Assembly (NCBI RefSeq): GCF_014229645.1
Contig: NZ_JAATOD010000003.1
Location: forward strand, 124,001-188,000
Direction: 5' to 3'
Source of the DNA: Listeria swaminathanii
Lineage (GTDB): Bacteria > Bacillota > Bacilli > Lactobacillales > Listeriaceae
Length of the DNA: 64,000 nucleotides
Below are positions 1 through 14,465 of this stretch, in pieces. Position 1 is the first letter of the stretch, and every line of letters starts with the position of its first letter. The notes below the pieces were generated by a model. The model ran no database searches and was not told where the DNA came from. It saw nothing but the letters and a program-made list of their open reading frames with translations. The position numbers were made by a program, and so were the translations under genes.

Positions 1-7586
<7,586 letters not shown>

Positions 7587-7694
7587 CTACTTCCACCTCG
7601 TTTGTGTGTATATTTTTGTATTTGGAAAAGAACTTGATTCATTAATTCAAGCCTTGTACCATATGAAAACAAATCTGTCCTGCTTTCATCTAAG

Positions 7695-8366
7695 TTAGTC
7701 TGCTACTTTTTGAACTTCTCTTTCAAAATATTCAAGTCTCATTTCGCGTCCTTTGAGCTTCCATGGAGAAGATTTAATATCCAATTTTCCATCATTGTGT
7801 AGTTCATTTACAGTTGAAGATATTGTGGAAATAGAGCAATTAGCTAGTTTCGCTAAAATATTTATTTGGAGCCATTCTGGAAAAACTGGTAATGTGGTAT
7901 TAGCTAAATTATTTTCTAATAGGAAATTAAGCGTGGATACAACTTTATTTTTCGAGTTTTCGATACCGAGTAATGCTTGTCTTTTTAAATCTTGTTCATT
8001 TTTCTCCGCGATTTGTAAAAAGAAATTAGATAAGATTTGATCCTCTTCCAGTTTCCCAAATACCCCTTCCGCGCTAATCAAACAAACTTCAGATGTCTCC
8101 AAGGCCTTCAGTACCATCGGATTTCTAGTAGGAAAAACAAGATTTTTTTGAAAAAAACAACGAACAATACCTTTTTTCTTTCCATCACTTTCTTCAATTA
8201 ACGTTCCATTTTTCACTAATAAAACGTGGTCTCTATCTATAGTTACACTTTCCCAAGCCTTTATTTGTTTACAAACATAAGAAAAATTATCGAGTAAATA
8301 AGCATAAATAATGGCGTCTCTTTTGATGTAGTCGTGATATTCAATGTACTTCATTCTCATAATCAT
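7695..8366 (-). CDS. Crp/Fnr (PrfA-like) family transcriptional regulator
   Basis: This 223-residue protein has the size and layout of Crp/Fnr/PrfA regulators. Residues about 1-120 form the cupin-like sensor half, with 'LLVKNGTLIEESDGKKKGI'. A long dimer helix follows, and then a winged helix-turn-helix at about 165-215 ('ILAKLANCSISTISSTVNELH'). Listeria carries many such PrfA paralogues. It lies about 110 bp upstream of the two giant surface-protein genes on the same strand and is the obvious candidate to control them. No ligand can be predicted. Two ATGs (MIMRMKY) are possible starts; the first is used here. Confidence 0.85.
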   Translation of the reverse strand: MIMRMKYIEYHDYIKRDAIIYAYLLDNFSYVCKQIKAWESVTIDRDHVLLVKNGTLIEESDGKKKGIVRCFFQKNLVFPTRNPMVLKALETSEVCLISAEGVFGKLEEDQILSNFFLQIAEKNEQDLKRQALLGIENSKNKVVSTLNFLLENNLANTTLPVFPEWLQINILAKLANCSISTISSTVNELHNDGKLDIKSSPWKLKGREMRLEYFEREVQKVAD

Positions 8367-8550
8367 CCTCTCTAAAATTTCATCACAGACTTATTATCTT
8401 AGAAAACGAATGGTTTTCGTACAGGCAATTACAACTGATTTACGATAAAAATAGCATTGATTGACAATTTTTCGTAACATTTAAGCGAAAATCCACTTTT
8501 CCAAATCTGAAAAAACGTTGATAAATCTCACTTTCGCTAAAATGGCAGAA

Positions 8551-8597
8551 AAAAAGAAGCCTAAAACGATACATTTTTATCGATTCCGGCTTCATTT
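8551..8597. terminator. Terminator-like hairpin without an obvious upstream gene
   Basis: The stem GAAGCC/GGCTTC encloses an inner CGAT/ATCG stem. It is flanked by an A-run on the left and ATTTTT on the right, so it could act on either strand. Because both neighbouring genes point away from it, it may end a short RNA or attenuate a leader. Confidence 0.4.
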
Positions 8598-8686
8598 TTC
8601 GCTTTTAATTGTAGTCCTTTAGTTCTTCTCAAACAATTTAAACTACTGAAATAGGAAAATTTGGACGTGGGGGTTAAGGTGTTGGG

Positions 8687-8721
8687 ATATTTTTTGTTTT
8701 TGCAAAAACAAAGAAAAATAT
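8687..8721. repeat. AT-rich near-perfect palindrome upstream of the TM2 gene
   Basis: About 35 bp are self-complementary with the centre at 8702/8703 (TTTTTGCAAAAA). It lies about 130 bp before the TM2 start. It could be an operator or an RNA hairpin; the sequence alone does not decide. Confidence 0.45.
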
Positions 8722-8847
8722 TAATAAATTTTCTTTTAAATCCGCTTTTCCCAAGCTTTTTATGATAATATTAAGAAGTAAATTTTTCTCATTTTATAAT
8801 AAAAAAGACTATTTACAACAGCATATAGAAAAAAGGAGAGAAGGAAC

Positions 8848-9357
8848 ATGGCAAAGGTCATTAAAATTGAAGATAGTTCAGCAATAGTACTAAAAGATAA
8901 CGGGGAGACAATCGATGTTTCATTGACTTGTTTTACATTCAGTCCTGACACTGGGGATGAAGTGGAAGTTTATAAACACGGAGAAGAACTGATTGTAAAT
9001 AAAAAAGTGGAGAAAACGACTGAAAATCCTAATATTAATATCGTTAACAATAACTCCCAAAATCAAGATCAGGCTCAAGAGCAAGCTCAGACTCAAACTC
9101 AAACACAAACAGTTGTAACAGAAATTCGTTTTTCCCAAAAGGATGAAGGGAAATTAGTTAATAAATGGGTTTATGTTGCCTTAGCACTTCTACTTGGAAC
9201 ATTCGGCGCTCATAAATTCTTAGCAGGAAAAAATGGTCAAGGCGTTCTTTACGTAGTATTTTGCTGGACTGGTATTCCTTCAATTGTATCGTTTATAGAA
9301 GGAATTGTGGCTATATTTAAAAAAGCGGATGCTAATAATGAGATTCTTATTCAATAA
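8848..9357 (+). CDS. TM2-domain membrane protein
   Basis: A 169-residue protein preceded by AAAAAGGAGAG. The N-terminal 55 residues form a small hydrophilic beta-rich domain. A low-complexity Asn/Gln linker follows (about 65-90, with alternating Q-A and Q-T). The C-terminal about 60 residues match the TM2 family: 'KWVYVALALLLGTFGAHKFLAGK', then a second hydrophobic segment with 'CWTGIPSIVSFIEGI'. TM2 proteins are two-helix membrane proteins of unknown biochemical role. It is monocistronic, with a good terminator directly downstream. Confidence 0.85.
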   Translation: MAKVIKIEDSSAIVLKDNGETIDVSLTCFTFSPDTGDEVEVYKHGEELIVNKKVEKTTENPNINIVNNNSQNQDQAQEQAQTQTQTQTVVTEIRFSQKDEGKLVNKWVYVALALLLGTFGAHKFLAGKNGQGVLYVVFCWTGIPSIVSFIEGIVAIFKKADANNEILIQ

Positions 9358-9365
9358 TATAGAGA

Positions 9366-9399
9366 AAGACAACCTGTAAATAATAGGTTGTCTTTTTTA
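9366..9399 (+). terminator. Rho-independent terminator of the TM2 gene
   Basis: Stem AGACAACCT / AGGTTGTCT with a 9-nt loop is followed by six T. The stop codon of the convergent minus-strand gene lies at its edge, so it may serve both strands. Confidence 0.85.
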
Positions 9400-9723
9400 G
9401 GCGTTCTTTCTATTATGTAGCAATTTTGCTAGGTGAAAAACAAGACTTACAATGATGAAAATAAGCACAAAGCTTCCTATTAAATTGAACCATTGGATAC
9501 TTATACCTTCATTCCCCGCGAAAAACATCTCTGTAAAATCATTTTTCTCATCTGTTATCGTCATTACAGTTAGCCATTTTAAAGGTGCTCCATATAAATA
9601 TTCATAAAAGCTCACCTTACTTCCATCAGCTATCCCAAATGTTGGAGGGACCACAAATAGCGCAGTAATTAATAAAATCGATGCTACAAAAGCTCGATTA
9701 ACTATCCATTGAATTTTCTTCAT
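9397..9723 (-). CDS. Small two-helix membrane protein, third gene of putative Agr-controlled operon
   Basis: 108 residues, with RBS AGGAG 6 nt before ATG. Two hydrophobic helices (about 10-30 and 80-100) flank a polar extracytoplasmic-looking middle part. It overlaps the previous 60-residue gene by 26 nt. The N-terminus 'IQWIVNRAFVASILLIT' resembles the N-termini of the two preceding small proteins ('RLIWIQALLVITCII' and 'RWFYIRAFIVTMLAII'). The three may be diverged copies of one family. Function unknown; bacteriocin-like or immunity-like roles are possible but not shown. Confidence 0.75.
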   Translation of the reverse strand: MKKIQWIVNRAFVASILLITALFVVPPTFGIADGSKVSFYEYLYGAPLKWLTVMTITDEKNDFTEMFFAGNEGISIQWFNLIGSFVLIFIIVSLVFHLAKLLHNRKNA

Positions 9724-9880
9724 TTTTTCTCCTATCGATAATAAAGTAAATTATTTCTTGAATAATGAAATAGCTGAATATACCGAGCGTTACAATCTTA
9801 GCGTCCCAGATAAAAAAGCCGATTATAGCTAACATGGTTACAATGAAGGCTCTAATATAAAACCAGCGTGTTCCTCGCAT
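9698..9880 (-). CDS. 60-residue two-helix membrane protein
   Basis: Preceded by AAGGAGG at good spacing. Two hydrophobic segments (about 8-22 and 29-47) end in a charged tail, 'DRRKNEENSMDS'. It is the middle gene of the three-gene operon, starting 41 bp after its upstream neighbour and overlapping the next gene by 26 nt. No family recognised. Confidence 0.7.
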   Translation of the reverse strand: MRGTRWFYIRAFIVTMLAIIGFFIWDAKIVTLGIFSYFIIQEIIYFIIDRRKNEENSMDS

Positions 9881-9921
9881 TTGGGGGCCTCCTTGTGAAG
9901 ATGGATTCTTGATGATTATAT

Positions 9922-10107
9922 TCAGTTCTGATCAAACTCTTTTTTGGCATTTTGGTATCTTAAAAATTGAAATCCTACTCCAAGAAGAGCTATAAACGCA
10001 AGTGCTAAAGTTATTAAAATTTTCGTTGTTAGATAGATGATGATGCACGTGATGACTAGGAGGGCCTGGATCCAAATGAGACGCTTTTCCGTTTTCATTT
10101 TTTTCAT
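9922..10107 (-). CDS. 61-residue two-helix membrane protein, first gene of putative Agr-controlled operon
   Basis: The start is placed at the ATG at 10107 ('MKKMKTEKR') because GGAGG precedes it with a 7-nt gap. The longer frame to 10155 has no RBS. Two hydrophobic helices cover about 9-25 and 28-46, and the tail is charged. The promoter upstream carries the same direct-repeat block as the agrB promoter (10212-10241), so expression is probably AgrA-dependent. Confidence 0.75.
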   Translation of the reverse strand: MKKMKTEKRLIWIQALLVITCIIIYLTTKILITLALAFIALLGVGFQFLRYQNAKKEFDQN

Positions 10108-10174
10108 TGTGTTTTCCTCCGATGCTGTATTTTTGATGATATAAACGAAAATCATATAAAACTGTTACATATAA

Positions 10175-10241
10175 ATCTTAGCACACATAAAGAATGTATA
10201 ACCAAAAATGTAATGAAATGCCGGATTCTTATCATGAATGA
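10175..10241 (-). promoter_or_regulatory. Putative AgrA-binding direct repeat and promoter of the small-membrane-protein operon
   Basis: On the minus strand, half-sites TCATTCATGA (10232-10241) and CATTTCATT (10212-10220) lie 21 bp apart on the same face of the helix, as expected for LytTR regulators. A -10 box TAAGAT sits at 10175-10180, exactly 40 bp from the second half-site. The same block, with the same 40-bp distance, precedes agrB. No good -35 box is present, which fits activator dependence. Confidence 0.65.
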
Positions 10242-10495
10242 CTTGAATTTGGGGTAGTTTATAGTTATTATTACACAGATTGAGTTGTATTTGTGTTTCA
10301 AATCACAATATGGAGTGCAATTTAGATTAATATTCATTAATTATGCACTTAGTTGCCCTCTTGTCACAAAAAGAACATATTAGCGCACATAAACAATGTT
10401 TAAATACCCTAAATTTCTGGATTTATTTAATTTTTTCACGTTAATTGTAAATAGACATTGAATAATATAGCATAATAATTCAGATGGTCTTAAGA

Positions 10496-10558
10496 TTTAT
10501 CTGTTACAAATTTTAAGAGTTCTGCCCCATCTATGCCCCACTTTATGAAAAATCAGTA
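10496..10558 (-). pseudogene. Possible phage-integrase C-terminal remnant next to tRNA-Lys
   Basis: Between an upstream TGA and a terminal TAA the minus strand encodes 'FFIKWGIDGAELLKFVTDKS'. This has the look of the last residues of a tyrosine integrase, and such genes usually sit beside the tRNA used as attachment site. It is only 20 codons, so this is a weak call. It would mean that an integrated element was once present here. Confidence 0.3.
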
Positions 10559-10574
10559 ATTTACCTTAAAATTT

Positions 10575-10616
10575 CAAAAAAAAAAAACCGCTTAAACCTT
10601 GTGTTTAGGCGGTTTT
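10575..10616 (-). terminator. Rho-independent terminator of tRNA-Lys
   Basis: On the minus strand AAACCGC-TAAAC pairs with GTTTA-GCGGTTT and is followed by a run of more than ten T. It lies just past the tRNA 3' end. Confidence 0.85.
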
Positions 10617-10622
10617 CATGTA

Positions 10623-10695
<73 letters not shown>

Positions 10696-10718
10696 GATGT
10701 CGTATTCCGACAAAAAAT

Positions 10719-10724
10719 ATTATA
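10719..10724 (-). promoter_or_regulatory. -10 box of the tRNA-Lys promoter
   Basis: TATAAT in an extended context (TGG before it), about 24 bp before the tRNA 5' end. No strong -35 hexamer is seen at 17 bp. Confidence 0.6.
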
Positions 10725-10744
10725 CCATAATTTAGCGGGAAAAC

Positions 10745-10775
10745 ACAGCCACAGCAACTCGCCGTGGCTATATTT
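10745..10775 (-). terminator. Hairpin after the 2-hydroxyacid dehydrogenase gene
   Basis: Stem AGCCAC/GTGGCT is followed on the minus strand by a poor T-run (GTGTTTTCC). It is a weak terminator candidate. Confidence 0.45.
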
Positions 10776-10782
10776 ATCTGTA

Positions 10783-11748
10783 TCAATACACGGAATGTAG
10801 CGGTTCTCCGCCTGCCAAAACTGCTTCTACATTGACGATAGCGATTTTGCCCATTTCTGTGCGGGTTTCCACGGTTGCGTTGCCGATGTGTGGTGTTAAA
10901 ACAACATTATCTAGCTTGCCTAGCTCTGCGCCAATTTTCGGTTCGAATTCAAAGACATCTAGCGCGGCGCCAGCAATCACGCCTGTTTTTAACGCGTTAA
11001 TCAGTGCCGCTTCCTCCACAACAGGGCCACGGGCAGCATTAATCAAAAATGCGCTCGACTTCATTGTTTTTAAGGTTGTTTCGTTCAATAAATGTTTCAA
11101 GCTTGGATTATATGCCGCGTGGATCGTCACGACATCGCTCCGCTCCAATAGTTCTTCTTGGCTCACAAACTCCGCGTCCCACTCTTTTGCAGCTTCTTTC
11201 GGATTGTGTCCTGAATAAATAATTTTCATTCCAAAAGCAGCGGCACGTTTCGCGACTGCCTGGCCAATTCTTCCTAAACCAATGATTCCAAGCGTTTTTC
11301 CGCTTAACTCTGTGCCTAAAAAGAACGTTGGCGCCCAACCTTTAAATTGCTCGGGGGTTTCACGGCATAATCGGTCGCCTTCTGAAATTCTCCGTGCTAC
11401 GTCCAAAATCAATCCCAGCGTCAGTTCAGCCGTCGCTTCTGTTGATACATCTGGCGTATTGGTCACTGCAATGCCCAACTCCTGCGCTTTTTTCACATCG
11501 ATATTATCAAAACCCGCGCCAATATTTGCCACGATTTTGAGATTTTTTGCTGATTCTAATACTTTTGCTGTGATTGGTGAAGAAAGTGGGCATATGATTG
11601 CGTCCACTTCAGCTGTATTTTTTAACAGCTCATCTTCTGTAATATTTTCTTCACCCGTATAGGCGTTAACATCCCATTTTCCAAGAGTTTTCATCGTTTC
11701 TGGTAGTAATTTTCCTGCTACAAACACGCTCGCTGTCATCTCGCTCAC
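10783..11748 (-). CDS. D-isomer-specific 2-hydroxyacid dehydrogenase
   Basis: A 321-residue NAD(P)-dependent dehydrogenase of the phosphoglycerate/glyoxylate dehydrogenase family. It interconverts a 2-keto acid and a D-2-hydroxy acid. The Rossmann motif 'LGIIGLGRIGQAVAKR' is near residue 155, the catalytic Arg is in 'NAARGPVV' near 237, and the acid/base His is in 'LTPHIGNAT' near 285. It has the usual length for the short forms lacking an ACT domain, so SerA itself is unlikely. The substrate is not determined. It is a single gene between tRNA-Lys and a divergent pentapeptide gene. Confidence 0.9.
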   Translation of the reverse strand: MSEMTASVFVAGKLLPETMKTLGKWDVNAYTGEENITEDELLKNTAEVDAIICPLSSPITAKVLESAKNLKIVANIGAGFDNIDVKKAQELGIAVTNTPDVSTEATAELTLGLILDVARRISEGDRLCRETPEQFKGWAPTFFLGTELSGKTLGIIGLGRIGQAVAKRAAAFGMKIIYSGHNPKEAAKEWDAEFVSQEELLERSDVVTIHAAYNPSLKHLLNETTLKTMKSSAFLINAARGPVVEEAALINALKTGVIAGAALDVFEFEPKIGAELGKLDNVVLTPHIGNATVETRTEMGKIAIVNVEAVLAGGEPLHSVY

Positions 11749-11869
11749 TCCTCAAGTTCCATTTTTATCCTAGCTTCATTGTAATCCGTTTTTTATGAAA
11801 GGTAAACGATTTTCCGCTCCATTTCCTCGTAAAATACGGTATAATAAAAGCGGAAGTGAGGTTGAAATA

Positions 11870-12508
11870 ATGAAAAAAATTACTGCACCGCGGATTCCTG
11901 ATGAGGATTTGACGGTTTATCCAAATGATACATATTTTATTGAAGATGTTGGTGAAGTTAGTGAGCAGATTTTTAGAAAAACGACGCTAACTGGGGAAAT
12001 TTTTGAGCATTTTCATTTAGAAACAATTATTTTTGATGGATGTGTGTTCGATTCTGTTTCTCTTGTAAGCGCGAATTTGACCGATATTGTTTTTAAAAAT
12101 TGTGACTTGTCGAATTTAGATTTGATGGGTGCGATTATTCACCGGGTTCGTTTTGAAAATTGTAAATTAATTGGCGTGAATTTCAGTGATGCTACGCTTA
12201 GAAATTGTACTTTTGTTGACTGTTACGCGGATTATGTTGCCTTTCGTTATGCTAATTTGAAATGGGTGGCGTTTGAAGCCGGCGCGTATACGAATAGTGA
12301 TTTTAGTGGTGCGCAACTGGTTGATACGTATTTGGAACGGCTTGATTTGAATAAGGCTCAGTTTTTGAATTGTGCTCTTAGTGGGGTTGATCTTAGTACT
12401 TGTATTTTTGAGTCTATTACTGCGATGCCGCAAGATTTAAAAGGTGTGAGCATTGATTTTTCTCAAGCGCCTGCCTTGATGCCGCTGTTTGGGATTCGGG
12501 TAAAATAA
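11870..12508 (+). CDS. Pentapeptide-repeat protein
   Basis: About 212 residues, using the ATG at 11870 after AGTGAGG. A longer frame to 11795 lacks an RBS and overlaps the promoter. From about residue 50 onward it follows the A(D/N)LXX pattern: 'ANLTDIVFKNCDLSNLDLMG', 'CKLIGVNFSDATLRNCTFVD', 'ANLKWVAF', 'AQLVDTYLERLDLNKAQF'. Such repeats form a right-handed beta-helix. Some members protect DNA gyrase (Qnr/MfpA), but nothing here shows the target. It is divergent from the dehydrogenase and convergent with ada. Confidence 0.85.
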   Translation: MKKITAPRIPDEDLTVYPNDTYFIEDVGEVSEQIFRKTTLTGEIFEHFHLETIIFDGCVFDSVSLVSANLTDIVFKNCDLSNLDLMGAIIHRVRFENCKLIGVNFSDATLRNCTFVDCYADYVAFRYANLKWVAFEAGAYTNSDFSGAQLVDTYLERLDLNKAQFLNCALSGVDLSTCIFESITAMPQDLKGVSIDFSQAPALMPLFGIRVK

Positions 12509-12511
12509 GAA

Positions 12512-12549
12512 GAAAAAGATGGTTCCGCGTTACTTTGGAACCATCTTTT
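12512..12549. terminator. Bidirectional terminator between pentapeptide gene and ada
   Basis: GATGGTTCC pairs with GGAACCATC around a 10-nt loop, with A-run before and T-run after. It sits between two convergent genes and fits both. Confidence 0.85.
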
Positions 12550-13582
12550 CATGTTTAATGAGCCATTCTTTGCGTGCCAGACCGCCACCGTAGCCGCCTA
12601 GTGCTCCGCTAGTATTGATTACGCGGTGACACGGGACGATAAGCGATAATTGGTTGGTGCCGTTTGCTCTTGCTACAGCTCGACTTGCGGTTGGCCGCCC
12701 TAATTTTTCCGCCAGACCTTTGTAAGAAATCGTCTCGCCTATTGGAATTCGACGCAGCTCATCCCAGACACTTTGCTGAAAATCCGAGCCAATGTAGCGA
12801 ATTGGCGTTTGAAAATCAACTAACTCGCCATCAAAATATAACGTTAGTTCTTCTTCAATTTGTTTAATTACAGCCGTTTTTTCAGGTGTGATAGCTGCGT
12901 TTAAGCGCATTCGCAATTTTTTAATTTCTGTTTCAAGTCCTTTTCGATCAACAAATTCTAAAAGAAGTAAACTATCATCATCGGAAATTGCGAGCATTGA
13001 GCCAAGTTTGGTTTCAAGCCAAGCGGAGTGCAAAATAGTGATATCTTTTGATTTATGAGGAACATTCCCCATCGTTTTCGAAAAAGCATCCCGAAACCCG
13101 TTTCCAGACTCATAACCACTATCAATTTGCGCGTTAATAATCGAATCACCATTCCGAATATGCTTAAAAGCAAGACCGAGCCGCCGCGACCGCGCATACT
13201 CAATAAAAGTCATCCCAAATTGCTTCTTAAACTGGCGCCGAGCCGTATTTGCACTTATTGATAATTCATCAAAATCTTTATCGGTCCACTTTTTCTCCGG
13301 ATTCTCCTCAATTGCATCAACAAGCAACTTCACAGCAGGAGACATTTTCGTCGGATTGGAGAGCGGTTCACAGCGCTTGCAAGGCCGGTATGATGCAAGC
13401 AACGCCTCCTTAGCCGTACTGAAAAACTCACAATTTTCTTTCAAAGGTTTTTTCGCCGGACACGTTGGGCGACAAAGTATCCCCGTCGTTTTCACCCCAA
13501 CAAAAAAGACCCCTTCATAATTCGAATTTTTCTCCACTAACATATCGTAATATTTATCAATATCCCGCTGATTCGTTATCAC
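12530..13582 (-). CDS. Bifunctional transcriptional activator / O6-alkylguanine-DNA methyltransferase (Ada/Ogt-like)
   Basis: 350 residues in the classic Ada order. The N-terminal zinc domain has Cys37, Cys41, Cys68 and Cys71 ('GILCRPTC' and 'RPCKRC'); Cys37 would take a methyl group from phosphotriesters. An AraC-type HTH follows (about 85-180). The C-terminal methyltransferase has the active site 'IVPCHRVI' (Cys318). It repairs O6-methylguanine and turns on its own regulon. It overlaps the preceding PEP-mutase-like gene by 4 nt, so the two are co-translated. All key cysteines are present, so it should be functional. Confidence 0.93.
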   Translation of the reverse strand: MITNQRDIDKYYDMLVEKNSNYEGVFFVGVKTTGILCRPTCPAKKPLKENCEFFSTAKEALLASYRPCKRCEPLSNPTKMSPAVKLLVDAIEENPEKKWTDKDFDELSISANTARRQFKKQFGMTFIEYARSRRLGLAFKHIRNGDSIINAQIDSGYESGNGFRDAFSKTMGNVPHKSKDITILHSAWLETKLGSMLAISDDDSLLLLEFVDRKGLETEIKKLRMRLNAAITPEKTAVIKQIEEELTLYFDGELVDFQTPIRYIGSDFQQSVWDELRRIPIGETISYKGLAEKLGRPTASRAVARANGTNQLSLIVPCHRVINTSGALGGYGGGLARKEWLIKHEKMVPK

Positions 13583-14352
13583 AAGGCTTCCCCTCCCGTA
13601 AAAATCCGCTCTACTTCCTGCTGAATCGCTAAATTGGCCCGAAAAAAGCTAAACGGTCCATAGCTGATTCTTTTCACACCAATTTCTTGTAATTCTGCGC
13701 TCGAGAGCATCCCATCCATCATCATAACGTTAACAGGAAGTGGTGATTTTTCTACAAAAGCACGAATTAATTTTGGCGATAACAGCCCTGGAATGAAAAT
13801 AGCATCCGCCCCAGCCTCTTTGTATGCTTTCGCCCTGTTAATCGCTTCTCGCACCAAGTCTTCCGTTTCTTCGCGCCCTTGGAAAAAGACATCTGTCCGC
13901 GCATTGACAAAAATATCCGTGCTCATTTTTGCCGCCGTTTCTTTGATTGTCTTGATTTTATCACATTGTTCCTCCACACTGCAGAGCATAGGATTTGCAG
14001 AGCCAATCAGCTGATCTTCCAAGTTCACACCACAAACACCAATCGCCAGCAACCGCTCAATATTCTGAGCCAGTTCTTCCAAATCAGTGGCATAACCACT
14101 TTCAATATCCACCGTCAACGGCAGACTCACATTCAGAGCGATACGCGTAATAACGAAGAGCATTTCATCAAAAGTTAAATGCTCCCCGTCCGCCACACCG
14201 CGTGATTCTGCGATTGCATAACTGCTTGTCGCTATTACTGGTGCTCCGCCTTGTTGGATAGCTTTGGCAGATGCGACATCCCAGCAGTTGTAGAGGATTA
14301 GTGGGGTGGGTAGTTCGTGTAGGGATTTTAGTTTTTTAAAGTTTTTTATCAT
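13579..14352 (-). CDS. Isocitrate lyase / PEP mutase superfamily protein
   Basis: About 257 residues. The start is placed at the ATG at 14352 ('MIKNFKK'), which has GGAG 9 nt before it; an in-frame ATG at 14367 is possible. The TIM-barrel motifs of PEP mutase / 2-methylisocitrate lyase-like proteins are visible: 'PLILYNCWDVASAKAI', 'TVDIESGYA', 'VNLEDQ', 'FVNARTDVF', 'GADAIFIPG'. The catalytic Cys of true methylisocitrate lyases (KKCGH) is not seen, so this belongs to the uncharacterised phosphonomutase-like branch. Coupling to ada by a 4-nt overlap is a recurrent Listeria arrangement; the reaction is unknown. Confidence 0.85.
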   Translation of the reverse strand: MIKNFKKLKSLHELPTPLILYNCWDVASAKAIQQGGAPVIATSSYAIAESRGVADGEHLTFDEMLFVITRIALNVSLPLTVDIESGYATDLEELAQNIERLLAIGVCGVNLEDQLIGSANPMLCSVEEQCDKIKTIKETAAKMSTDIFVNARTDVFFQGREETEDLVREAINRAKAYKEAGADAIFIPGLLSPKLIRAFVEKSPLPVNVMMMDGMLSSAELQEIGVKRISYGPFSFFRANLAIQQEVERIFTGGEAL

Positions 14353-14465
14353 TGGTTTCAACTCCATTTGTTAGGATGGAGTTAGTATAGCAGGTGGGGG
14401 GATTGAGGGTACCAGGAAAAATAACATGGATGTTTTTAAAGCAAAGAATTTTGATTGTTCCTTTT

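Larger units (their letters stand above)
8367..8847. other. 481-bp divergent intergenic region with two hairpins
   Basis: This gene-free stretch separates the Crp-like regulator (minus) from the TM2 gene (plus), so it should hold divergent promoters. It contains a terminator-like hairpin at 8551-8597 (GAAGCC...GGCTTC with an inner CGAT/ATCG stem) and a near-perfect AT-rich palindrome at 8687-8721 centred on TTTTTGCAAAAA. No convincing ORF is seen. The 63-codon minus-strand frame at 8760-8951 overlaps the TM2 gene start and has no ribosome-binding site. Confidence 0.5.
10108..10622. other. 515-bp region between small-membrane-protein operon and tRNA-Lys
   Basis: It holds the AgrA-like promoter (10175-10241), the tRNA terminator (10575-10616) and a possible integrase C-terminal remnant (10496-10558). 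It also holds an imperfect direct repeat of the -10 area: 10178-10202 and 10380-10404 share TTAGC(A/G)CACATAAA(G/C)AATGT. The 61-codon frame at 10152-10337 has no RBS and overlaps the promoter, so it is not called. Confidence 0.5.

Noticed and set aside
8760-8951. 63-codon minus-strand frame
   Set aside because: Overlaps the start of the TM2 gene on the other strand and has no RBS.
9061-9120. Q-A/Q-T alternating stretch as a possible unstable microsatellite
   Set aside because: The codons vary enough that it is an ordinary low-complexity protein linker; no long identical unit repeats.
10152-10337. 61-codon minus-strand frame upstream of the small-membrane-protein operon
   Set aside because: No ribosome-binding site, and it covers the AgrA-like promoter; composition looks random.
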